Assembly (NCBI GenBank): GCA_024663395.1
Contig: JANFAH010000005.1
Coordinates: forward strand, 1,922,001 to 1,986,000
Source: Pisolithus tinctorius
Taxonomy: Eukaryota > Basidiomycota > Agaricomycetes > Boletales > Pisolithaceae
DNA length: 64,000 bases
Direction: 5' to 3'
Shown piece by piece: positions 42,034-52,426 of this stretch. The notes beneath the pieces are model-generated. The model ran no database searches. It saw only the letters and a program-made list of their open reading frames with translations, and was not told the DNA's origin. Positions within the stretch are counted from its first letter, which is position 1; every line of letters begins with the position of its first letter. The translations under genes and the position numbers were made by a program.

Positions 42034-44408
42034 TCACCAGAGGAACACACCAACCAAGCCAATCAATCCTATAGCCAGCGAATATGTAAATCTGCTGTTG
42101 TACGCGTGCACGCTCCCGGCACTTGAAACATATTTGGATGAGCCGGACGATGAGGACGAAAACCCGCAGAAGCCGGAACCTGGGAGTTCTGACGATGGTA
42201 TGAGGACGACGGGTTGCCCTCCAAGGGTATACTCGACTTCTATGGTACCGTTGCTGCCTACTACCCAATGGACACAAGTAAGAATACTGGATGGTAGTAG
42301 TACTCTCAGATTGGCGCATAAACGTCTGGTTAGTGCACTCACTTGACCAAGTCGGTGTCAGTCTGAAAAGGTGTGTAAACCGGTACGCTGACGTTCTGCG
42401 GCTAGAGGATGCACGTTAAGCTTGAAGTTAGCTTAGGTTCTGATGGTTGATCTTACTGGAGAACCAATATTTGTCAAGACTGATATCACGTCCCCCTTCA
42501 TGATCGCAATACCATACTCGGTCGTAGCAAGGACATTTGCCGACGAATACAGCCATGTAGAGTTCTGGGCTAGGAAGTTACGGAACTGCCGAGGAGTCAA
42601 TATGGCAAAGTGGAAGCAGCCTGGGTTACCTCACTTTGTTCAGAGTTGTGATTAACTGATACGCGGTAGTATTAGCATAGTGGGACGGCCACAAAGGCGC
42701 ACGATTATACTGAGGGCAGGATAAACACTCGCGTTGTATACAGCAAAGAGAAACACTTTACGGGATCGGCGTTTCCGTTCGAGTACTGTTCTTGGCCATA
42801 ATACACAATCGGGATACTGCCGAGATGGTCAGAAGCGGTCACGACAAGTGATGCACACCTTACCCGTCAGACATGAAATTGAACACCATGGCGTTACTGC
42901 AGATGGCCCACTCATAAGCATGAACCGAGAGCTTAAGAACGCCACAACTCACTAGAGACTTTGCGGGTCCACAGATATATTGTGCCAGCGGGGAACATCC
43001 TGATTTTCGAGGAAATTCCCGAGTAGGCCAGTGTCCTGTCATCGGTAAGGAACTGCCTCGTACGCCATATAAAGCCGCTTACGTTGAACAACGCTTTGGA
43101 CTGCGCCATCATGTCGCTCACAGCAGTAGTGTTCAACGGGCCCGGTATAGTGAAAGCATCAACAAGAGAATAGTACATTGGATAGTGCAAAACAGAGTCA
43201 AGACCGTTAGGACCTTGAAACGACGCAGCAGCCCTGACCTCAGATATCAGATGAGGAACAGGTCAAGTAAGGACAGGACATACACGGGGTCAGAACCAAA
43301 GACTTCACCGATACAGAAGACGCCGGCCCTTTCGCGGAATACTGGCCAGAAGTCCATGTTTACGTGCCTACATTTTGTGAGGAAGAGAACCTACGATGAG
43401 TTGGAGTTGCTTACTTTGCAGCTGGAAGTTCAAGGATCGGATGCGCGTCCAATCAAAAGAAGTAGTACATACCGTCGATGCGAAGCCCATCAATATTGTA
43501 TTCCTTTACAAGGGACTCGATCCAGTCGCCAAATCCGGAGACGACGGTAGGATCCTCGGTATTGATATCTGGTAAAGGAACGACAGTATCCCCAAGCCAA
43601 CATCTTTCGATGCTTGTATTGTTATTCCAATCTATCACACAGTACGGATGATATTGTGACTGCTCATGAACGGTTGTCAGGGGTGAGACATGGGATCACA
43701 CCAGTAAAACACACCGAATCTTTGAACATGTAAGTGGATAAATCTGGATTGGTCGACGTTGCCATGACATCGTTCACAACCACATCAACCATCAGGTACC
43801 TTTCCATAGACGTCAGTAAGGGGTCCGAATTGAACCTAACCAAAGGATGCATACATCCCACGACGATGCAATTCGTCGGAAAGCGCCTTGAGATCATCAG
43901 AAGTACCAAAATGGTCATTGAGTTGTGTAGCATCGGCGATCCAATAACCGTGGTATGGGTCACCGTAGGGCGTGGTGGGACCTTGGTAATTCTGCGAGAC
44001 CGGGCTAATCCAAACTTTCGAAGGGTCAAGCAACAAGAAAAAATAAATAGAAGGACACCTACCTGCTGTAAAGCCAGCATTTTGAATGTAATCAAGATTT
44101 TCTTGAAGGCTGCCGATGATGATACATACATGAAGAACTGAAGATAGTTTCTCAAATCTCACGTGTTCCAAGTACCGCCGCACCATGTCCGGTCTGCAGG
44201 GTCGCACTTCGTGGGGTCAGCACCCTGGGGTAGCGCATACCTGTCGATGATAACTCTTACGGACGGTCAAGAGGAGTCATGCGGCGAAAACAATTAGGGA
44301 CCGACTGGTATATAGAACGGGACCTCCACTGGTCGGCAGTTGCGGCCAAGGATGGGGAAGCAAGCGCGAGAAACACAAAAGTTATGAGCAGGACGAGGAG
44401 AGTCATTG
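42034..44408 (-). CDS. Secreted, GPI-anchored GH13 alpha-amylase-like protein lacking both conserved histidines
   Basis: The start at 44408 gives signal peptide [20 protein letters not shown], then [20 protein letters not shown] and [15 protein letters not shown] as in fungal GH13 amylases. Markers in order are [40 protein letters not shown], region I VDVVVNDV, region II DGLRIDAAKHV (nucleophile Asp), region III CIGEVFG (acid/base Glu) and region [12 protein letters not shown], then [20 protein letters not shown] sequence. The C-terminal beta domain [20 protein letters not shown] leads to a Ser-rich stretch and a hydrophobic end ([14 protein letters not shown]), a likely GPI signal. Region I has Asp where amylases have His, and region IV has Gln where they have His. 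This resembles the fungal GPI-anchored group (AgtA/Amy1-like) tied to wall alpha-glucan rather than starch digestion. A 7-nt microexon lies in region II. Confidence 0.88.
43415..43421 (-). other. 7-nt microexon in GH13 region II
   Basis: On the reverse strand the seven bases CTGCAAA lie between an intron of 51 nt (43422-43472, GTATGT...TTCCAG) and one of 47 nt (43368-43414, GTAAGC...TGTAG). Splicing gives GAC-GCT-GCA-AAG-CAC-GTA, encoding DAAKHV directly after GLRI. No other combination of nearby splice sites restores the invariant region II. Confidence 0.85.
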
Positions 44409-44626
44409 GGAAGCAGAACGAGAGGAAGGGGAGTAAAGAGCGTGGAAGATGCCTCTGCGTCGAGGAACCGGGCTGAAGAACTCACTTATGGTTTTTTTGA
44501 GGGAAGTATTAATATATGGGCTCTGGACGATGAGATCTAGCGGGGTCGCTTGACACGTGACCAATCCCCGCACTATTTTCAAATTAAACTCGTACTCGGC
44601 ATCGGACGCCATTTCCAATTTGGGCA
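44409..44626. promoter_or_regulatory. Divergent promoter between GH13 and sugar transporter genes
   Basis: A 218-bp segment separates a GPI-anchored GH13 gene and a sugar-type MFS gene. A TATA-like TTAATATATGG (44508-44518) sits inside it. Shared control of the two carbohydrate genes is plausible but only inferred. Confidence 0.4.
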
Positions 44627-46506
44627 ATGAAGTCTTTCACACTCTACGGCTGGCTCGTCTGTGCATGGGTCCTCACCGTCTCTTTCCAGGCAAGTGGACA
44701 AGGAAACGCATGACATGTGCTGACTCGTTTGATTCCTTTTATATAGTATGGCTATCATATATCTGCTCTAAACCAGCTTCAAGACGTGTTGACGTGTCGC
44801 CGCATCGACACGTCAACCCCAGTCCATTATGGTCTTCCTACTTGCATTCTTATGAACGATGCAACATTCTCCCTCGTCACTTCTCTGTTCACTTTAGGTG
44901 GACTCTGTGGTAGTTTACTTGCCAACATTGCCATGGACCGCTACGGCCGAAAAGGTGCTACCCGAATAAGCTCCGTTTGCAATGCTGTAGGGGCGCTTCT
45001 ATCTGCTGTGGCTGCTTCCGTAACAGCAATCGCTCTCGGAAGGCATGTCATACCTAACCCAGTGGCTTGCCACTTACGAAAATTGACACCTGCTTTAGAT
45101 TCATCGTTGGTTTCGCCGCGGGCGTAGGCATATGTGTTGGCCCCATCTACCTGGCAGAAATTGCCCACCCCAATATCAGGGGGAACCTTGGTGCGCACTC
45201 CGCGCCGCGTATTCATTATTTTCGCTGAAAAGTCGTTCCTCAGGGGTCGGTACGCAATTGGCCATCGTCATTGGGATTATGGTCACCCAAGTCATGGGCT
45301 TCGGTCTTGCGACCCCTAAGCATTGGCGCCTTGTATTGTTTATTTCAGCCGCACTTTCCATTGTCCAGTGTTTCATGAGCCCTGTTATAACTGAATCACC
45401 CGTCTACCTGAAGCGCATCGGTTTGCCAGAGCAGCAAAAGCGTGCTTTGCAACGTTTATGGAGTGACTACATTCACCGAGATTGTGGGTCGTATATACAT
45501 GCTGCTCTGGGCGCGCTGATCGGTTACTTGATAGCTGAAGAACTTGTGGATCAGCCGCTGCTGTCAAACGAAGAAATGCCGCGTCCGGCTGTGGGAGATA
45601 GGGCTACAGTTACCCTTCCGCAACTCTTCCGTACCCCCGAATTACGTCGACCACTGTTCATCGCTGTGTTTGCCATGACTTCCCAGCAACTGTCAGGTGA
45701 GTGTGCTATCCGCGGCGGGTGATTTCTTACCTTGTCGTTTCCAGGTATCAATGCAGGTAAGCCATTCCTATTTTCCAGCGTTCGGTAAGTGGTAATAGTT
45801 TTCTAGTGCTATACTATAGCAATGCCATCCTGTCACGAGCGCTTCCTGCCCTCGCCCCCTATGTCTCCTTGGTAATTACTGTTGTCAATTTTTTGATGAC
45901 TTTCCCTCCCATTTTCTTGATCGAGGTTTGTTCATAATTCCATGCTGCGACTCTCAGTATTTACAACTGTTCATCACAGCGCCTTGGCAGGAAACAGCTG
46001 ATTCAGCTCTCCGTCGCCGGGGCAATCCTTTCGCATCTCGCTGTTGGATACGGCCTTGACACCGGAATGGTTGCCATCTCAAGCGTTGCCATTGCGGTAT
46101 TTGTGATGTATGCTTGCTCTTTGCGTCTGTGGCCAGTATTTGGACCTGTTTTCCAGGTCGTTCGCTATTGGATTAGGTCCCGTACCGTTTGTCATTATCC
46201 CAGAAGTCGCCCCCTCACACGTACGACTTTTGTTTTCCCCTTTCCTTGAACTTCCTAACCCACTTTACAGGCGTCATCCTCAATTTCGTCTGTGGCCCTG
46301 TCGGTCAACTGTAAGCGATTCACAGACTACCTTTCTCAACTAATCACCTCTCAGGGATCATGAACTTCGTCGTGGGCCTGGTGTTTCTCCCCCTCAGGAA
46401 TTTCCTTGCTGATGGGGACCCCATGAAAGAGGGAAGAGTATTTTATGTATTCGCTGTAGCCTTACTTTGCTCGTCACTCGCCTTTTCGAAGTTCTACAGG
46501 CGCTGA
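44627..46506 (+). CDS. MFS sugar-type transporter (VPS73-like)
   Basis: This is a 12-helix major facilitator of the sugar transporter family. The first exon, MKSFTLYGWLVCAWVLTVSF, is joined through a GC-AG intron to YGYHISALNQLQDVLTCRR. Family motifs are LGGLCGSLLANIAMDRYGRK (the GR-K motif), FIVGFAAGVGICVGPIYLAE with IAHPNIRGNLG, TESPVYLKRIG (PESPxxL motif), FAMTSQQLSGINAVLYYSNA (QQxSGxNxxxYY), LIERLGRKQLIQLS and GLGPVPFVIIPEVAP. The end is LLCSSLAFSKFYRR. The closest named relatives I can think of are yeast Vps73 and hexose-transporter-like fungal proteins. The substrate cannot be told from sequence. It is probably located in the plasma or vacuolar membrane. Confidence 0.88.
44690..44746 (+). 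other. GC-AG intron 1 of the MFS gene
   Basis: Exon 1 ends TCTTTCCAG and the intron starts GCAAGTGG and ends TTATATAG before TATGGCTATCAT. Joining gives TVSFQ-YGYHISALNQLQ, the conserved first transmembrane segment (FGYHISxLNxxQ). No GT donor nearby gives this reading. The context CAG|GCAAGT is ideal for GC donors. Confidence 0.85.
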
Positions 46507-46786
46507 TGTCTTAACGCTTCGTGTCTTTATGAGTTACCGTTACCTCCTTGTCGCATACCCTTCTGAAGATGTGTGGCACAGCCGTTCCCGAGTCAGTACC
46601 CGTTCAAGGGCGGTGGTAAGCTGCTGCTATAAGGATTGACTGTAACGAGTGCTGGTAGATACTATTACGACGCGAATTAGGATACCATCCGTCTACTGTC
46701 CTGTTATGTAATCGATACGCGGGTAGCCATTGAATCTGCTGGACAGGCAAGTCCAGGGAAGCCAAACGCTTCTTGTAAGACCCGCT

Positions 46787-49700
46787 ATGTCCGACAAAGA
46801 GAGAAAGGAGATCGAAGCCTTCTTCGCTTTCTTTGCAACGTTCGACCTCGGCCGTCAAGTCTCCACGGCCACCGACCTCGGCGATGGTGCGGTATTGTTC
46901 GAAGTCCTCGCCCTCGTGTACGTCGGCCCGCACGACTAGAATCATGTCTTAGGATTCGCTTACCTAGTCTCACAGCGACGCTAACTACTTCTGCCAACCT
47001 ACGCGGGCCTCCCCTCAGCACCCAGAAAATTGGGTCCTCCGCTTCAGTGCACTGAAACGGCTCTACCGTCTCCTGACCCAGTACTTTGAAGACGTGTTAC
47101 AGAAGCCGACTTGTTCACTTGATGTGCCGAACCTTCAGGCTGCTGCAAAAGACTCCGATGTCAGTGCGCTCCTCATCATGTGCCGTATGACCCTTGCCGT
47201 GGCCGTCCAGTGCGAGAAAAACCGAGAGATCATCGAGCACATACAACGTCTTGATGAGGATGCGCAACATCACCTGATGAAAGCTATTGAGCAGGTCAGA
47301 TTCTCCGTACTGGAAAACTATGGTAAAGTAATAAATGGGTTAGGTTATGGTGAAAATTAGCACATCTCCTGATGACAGCAGCAGCGGTGCAGCCAGCATG
47401 ACCGAGTCAGTACCCGTCTCTTTACGAGTGCCGTCTGCTTATTTTGTGCCAGAGATGACCACTATTATCGCATTCAATCCGAGCGTAGCCAGATCCTTGC
47501 AGAGAAGGAAAATATCGAGAAGGTCTATGCAACCCTTCTCGAAGAACACCGCACCTTACAAACGAATTTCGACGATGTCGTCTCAGAGAAAGAAGATGCA
47601 CTTTCCCGGCTCCGCGAATCTCAGCACGATGTCGAAAATAAACACAATGATAAAGCAGATGCTTACATGCGTGCCGAGATCGACAGACTAAGGGCAGAAT
47701 TGTAAGACTTGTTCTGATCCATCGTAGAGCCTGCAAGTATCTAATGTCTGCGGAGATGCCAGGCAAAAGAGCGAAGATAACCTTGCCATGGCAGAGACCG
47801 AAGTGGACAAGCAAACTTCGTTGGTTACAGAACTTACACGGAAGGTCAGCGAGCTTCAGCTCCAAGCTGATCAGGCAGCGCGTCTCAAAGACCAGTTGGA
47901 CGAGTGCGCTCATTACTTCATCCTCGAACGGGATGCTCACCCACAGTCTATCAGATACCGACATGCCGCTGACAGGCTCCAGAAGACCGAAAATGTCATG
48001 GAGAAATATAAGAAAAAACTCCAAGAAAGTGCAGACCTCCGCACGCACGTCAAGGTCCACCTGATTTTGTTTGATCCACCTTTCGCCGAGCCTGACAATA
48101 AATAAAGTCCCTAGAACGACAGAATGCCGACCTGGTCGACAAGAACGCTTCCCTTGAAGAAGAATACCGCAAGGTTGCCGCTTTCAAACCACTGATGGAG
48201 TCCTATAAGAACCAGATTTCCGAGCTTGAGGCTAAAGTCGCTGGACGCACTCAGGAAGTGGAGACAATTAAATTCGAGTTGGAACAAACGCGGACCAAGT
48301 TAAAGATTACTTCCGAAGAGCGTGCGAAGGACTCGGAGATGCTAGAGCTGTACCAAGAGCGTTTGCGGGAGTTAGAGCTTCTCTCACACCGCACACCCAC
48401 AGTAGCGAAAGGTGGTGATCATGAAGAAGAGCCCAGCCGAAGTACAGACGTCCTCACAGAGGACGAACTGTTCATCAACGAGAAGTCCCTCGCGTTAGAT
48501 GAAGAACTCGGCGATGCCATTGCTGGAACCACGATGACGGATCTCAAACTTCAGGTTAGGAAACTCCAACGGGAGCTTCAAGGAGTTAAGAGGAATGAGG
48601 CCGATGCAAGCCGGATTTTGGTTTTAGAAAACCTGCTGGATGACTCTAACCGCATGAAATCTCGCTACGAAGCTGACTATCTTGCTGCTCATAGAGAGAA
48701 GCTTATCTTGCAGCGCGACCTCGAAGAGATCCGCAGTGGGAAGGCTTTGGGCGATGGGTGCGTATATGTACATTATCATGAAGGCGTGGTAAGAAAATCG
48801 ATGGGATTTTACAGTGCGGAAGCAGCTATAGCGCTTCGGCAACGTTTGAATGAGTTGGTAGACCAGTTGGATGTGTTACAGAAGGACCATGAAGAGTTGA
48901 AAGTTTCGTTCGAAACGCAGCAACGAGAACTGACCATTGCAAAGTCGGACCGTGTGTATGCCAAAATCTACCTTGGCTGTTTACTGATACTCCTCTTCTT
49001 CCCAGTTAATCTCGTCAACAAAGACCAAGTTGACATTCTGGCTTCGTTAAGGGAGTCTGTAAACGAAGACAAGGCAGCACTTGAGGCAGAGGCAGAACGT
49101 TTGAGGAAGCAAATCAAAGAACTCGGCGAGAAGAACCGTCTGCAACTAGAGCAAGTTAACACCCTACTGCTGGAGAAGGTAAACCTTCAGAGCGAAGGTA
49201 TCGGACAGCGAGAAAAAATGCTCCAACGTGAACGGGCTTTCATGTACGTGCGGGCTGAGCATATTCTTCTGAATGCAGTCCCCATTGTCATTACTTTGAT
49301 TAGGGATTTACGTGCTTCAATTTCTGGGAGGGATGTTCCTGAGGACGTTAAGGCTCGATTACTCGCACTACACGAAGACAATCAGAATGTCAAGGAACAG
49401 TTGAAGACCACTCAAGAGAAGCTTGCAAAAGCTAAACAGGTTTGGTGGTCATATTATCGGTTGTTTGCTTAGTCTAATGGTTTGGGCAGTTCATCAAATC
49501 TCAGGATAAACTATTTAAAGAGGAGCAAGCAAAACTTGCATCATTTTCTTCGGTAAGCTCAACTATCATGGAATCAAACATGAAAGTAAATCTCTGTACA
49601 GAACTATTCGGAAGATGGAGAAGGAAGCTTGCAAGCACAGGTGAAGAACCTCAAAGAGGAGCTCACTCGTCTCAGGGTACGGATATGCAATAGAATTCCT

Positions 49701-49969
49701 TATCGATGGTGTTCATTTATCAATCTACAATCTACAGTCCCAGTGTATCGAACAAGAGAAACAATATATGTTCGAATTCTCGCAAATGTCGGCAGTTGTC
49801 ATCAACAGCGGGATGTTCCGATTTCGGAGCACACCTACTCAAGGTCGTCCGGCGCCAACTGCCTGGTTGGGTCAACAGCGGAAAAACGTGAGTACCGAAT
49901 CTTCACCAATCATTTACTCACGCAGCCAACTCGCGCAATGGACAGCTTGGTCGCGCCCTCCAACGTTAG
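46787..49969 (+). CDS. Hook-family dynein adaptor (HOOK domain plus long coiled coil)
   Basis: Fungal Hook proteins link early endosomes to dynein. The start MSDKERKEIEAFFAFFATFD leads to a calponin-like HOOK domain: ATDLGDGAVLFEVLALV, NWVLRFSALKRLYRLLTQYF, LDVPNLQAAAKDSDVSALLI and LAVAVQCEKNREIIEHIQRL. The middle is a long heptad-rich coiled coil, for example QISELEAKVAGRTQEVETIK, DLKLQVRKLQRELQGVKRNE and LNELVDQLDVLQKDHEELKV. The C-terminal part SQCIEQEKQYMFEFSQMSAV and PTAWLGQQRKN, followed by the last exon LGRALQR, matches the short conserved Hook tail that binds FTS/FHIP. Many introns cut the coiled coil. The start is the first Met with the family sequence. Confidence 0.88.
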
Positions 49970-50798
49970 CGGATCGAAGACAGTGTATGTGGAACGCTTT
50001 TGAGTGGGATGGATACCCAAGACTCGCTTCACTTAATTTGCATCTAGCGTATTCGTACTTGCGTCAATATAATTTGATACCAGGTTTTCATGGATCCGAA
50101 CCATCTGTATCATGGCCTCTGCTACAGACTGTAGATGGCAGTCACTATGAATGCAACCGAGTCTATTGTATCCACAAGTTAAATCGCATGGTAGCGGTAG
50201 TACTAAAACTAGCAGGCACATCACAAAATTCGAATGTTCGTCCTGACCGAGTTTGAATTCTAATGTTGTCACAAGGTTCTGACATCGTGCGCCCTTCTTC
50301 AATGGGTTCCACCCCCTTGTTTTGTCTGGTGAACCGGACCATGAAAAGTTGCTCGCGAAAGTCTGCTAGCTAATGGTTCCCCGCGGGAACAAACAAATAG
50401 TCGGGAGGCAAAGGACCGACCAAACGCATTGACAGGGAGCCGTATGTGTGGCCTTGCACCACGGGACCTAGTTAAATAACTAGCTGGCGCGTGATCAGTG
50501 AGAAGGGCAGGATGCGAAAGCAGGTTGGAAACCAGACGGCAAGGAATTATGTATCCACTATAGAATATGGTACCGTGGGTGCGTCGATGAATATCTGCAT
50601 GGTTGCGAGTCAATCATCAGCGGGCTCAACGTACAGAGCGCTAGGACCGGATCATTCAAATATCCTCTCCCTTATCAAAAGCCATCAGAGGTAAGTTCCG
50701 AAAGACCATTCACGCCGTAGCTTGTGAATGCTATTACACAAATATAATCGGTAGGTCAGATGCATAATACACGCGTAAGTACACCATGACGTGACTCT
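49970..50798. other. Intergenic, no gene seen
   Basis: This 829-bp interval lies between the converging Hook and CDC50 genes. Open frames on the reverse strand around 50299-50613 are about 100 codons but show no motif. I consider it noncoding. Confidence 0.45.
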
Positions 50799-52274
50799 CT
50801 ATCTGTTCCACGAAAGAAGTGTCATGTCTCCTAGTCGTCTGTTTCAATATATATGTCAGATTTTATAGTATGTCTCAGAGGAAGAAAACCAACCTAGGCT
50901 TGACGAGATGGCGAATGGTACCTGCAATAGCCAGTAATACGAAGACTGCAGCTGCCGCCACATATGCCCATCCAAGGAAAGGGTTTTTACCGCCTATCCA
51001 AGAAACTGTTGATATAACAAGCGACTTGGTTCCCTTATAACCTTGCACTGGGAAATCTACAAAAATCGTTGCCCCCAGCTGTCATAGGCGAGTCATTTCG
51101 GGAAGAACTTACTGTAATATATCTGTACTTGGTATTCGCCAGCAGGTAAGGTGGTTGTATCATTCCGCCCGTAAAGTTTAGAGAAGGTAGGTAGTCCTGC
51201 CGTACGCATCCAGTTCTGAAAGAGTTCGTCTGCCTGGAGGTTGGGAGGTGGGTTGTCTTCAGTGTAGTTGTTGGGGTACATCAGTGCCCAATTTGGAGGG
51301 GGTACGATTTCGTCAAACTTTCCGACGTAGCCTGACGTAGCGCTGTACTTCTTAGCTTCCCCAGGCCAAGCTATGCCTGACTGAGTGAAGTTGTAGTCCG
51401 ACGCTCCAGAAGGGTCAGATGTCGGGCGGAGTGGGAGTATCGTGTCTGTAAATAGGGGTCTACACTTTCGGCATAACCATCACATGCATTAGCTCACCAT
51501 TGAACATGGAGTTTGCGATTAAGCCACAGGGGTAGATCACCTTCCCGTCGCTAGTAACGGCGAGAGGTTTGCAGTTACCGCCACTGAGTGAACTATTATC
51601 ACGATATTGGCCCTGCAACTGCGCAGTATCCAGACTCTGGACATATCGACGATTGTTCTGATAGAAATTAGTTAATTTGTAGTACTGGAAGACTGGGGCA
51701 TCGAGGTCCGAAACGACATTAAACTTGATAAAGCAGGAGTGCTTTTGGTCTTGTGACGCAGAATCGTTGAAGAAGTATGCATACTGCGGAACAGGGATAG
51801 TTGCACCACTGTCGGCAGAACGAAGGTTGTATGAATAGGACGACATGTTTTGCCACTGCAAGTCGTCCGTTGACGAAGAATTTGCGAGGTTCCAACAGTC
51901 AGTGTAATCAAAGGTCATTTCTGACACCTGTTAGGCGGTTAACTTCATAAGCCTGACACGCTGTAGCGGGAATGAAAGCAGGCCCCATACCAAGCTGCTT
52001 CCCCACACTAGCAGACCGCCAATTGGGGCGAAGATGATGCCGATTATGAAGAGTGTCGGTAGAACAGTTTTGGGGGTAAGAATGGGCTGCCACGCTTTGA
52101 GACGCTGCTGCTTGAAAGCGGTATCTGACGCAAAGCTGCGTCAGAAGTGTGAATAACAGGAAGAAATTGGCACCGACTTGCAGGACGTCGCCAGCTACCC
52201 TTCTCCTTCTTTCTCTCATTTCCCTGGCCTTCAGAGCCACTTTCTTGCTTCTTCTTGCGGTTAAATATGGCCAT
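50799..52274 (-). CDS. CDC50: CDC50/LEM3-type non-catalytic subunit of P4-ATPase lipid flippases
   Basis: CDC50 proteins are the beta subunits that chaperone and activate aminophospholipid flippases in the plasma, Golgi and endosomal membranes. The start [20 protein letters not shown] is basic, then [20 protein letters not shown] and [20 protein letters not shown], the first membrane helix. The lumenal domain has FDYTDC, conserved Cys residues, [47 protein letters not shown] and [11 protein letters not shown], and several N-glycosylation sequons. Near the end come GIGG-like [20 protein letters not shown], the second membrane helix, and the final exon [13 protein letters not shown], the diagnostic tail. 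The internal intron after KPR is required to obtain this tail. It is divergent from MCMBP. Confidence 0.92.
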
Positions 52275-52426
52275 CGTCTCTGCGTAAGTCGTTGGGAGCC
52301 AACTGGCGGTTATTGCAGTCTCATAGCTGTGCGCAAACTCAGCCACTGATTCAAGAGACGTGCTTACGTCAGCTGGCATCAAGGAGGTTGGCGACTGGCG
52401 CGGGGAGTGTAGAGCCACTAGCAAAG
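52275..52426. promoter_or_regulatory. Divergent promoter between CDC50 and MCMBP
   Basis: Only 152 bp lie between the two start codons, so both promoters are compact. No element was identified. Confidence 0.35.
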
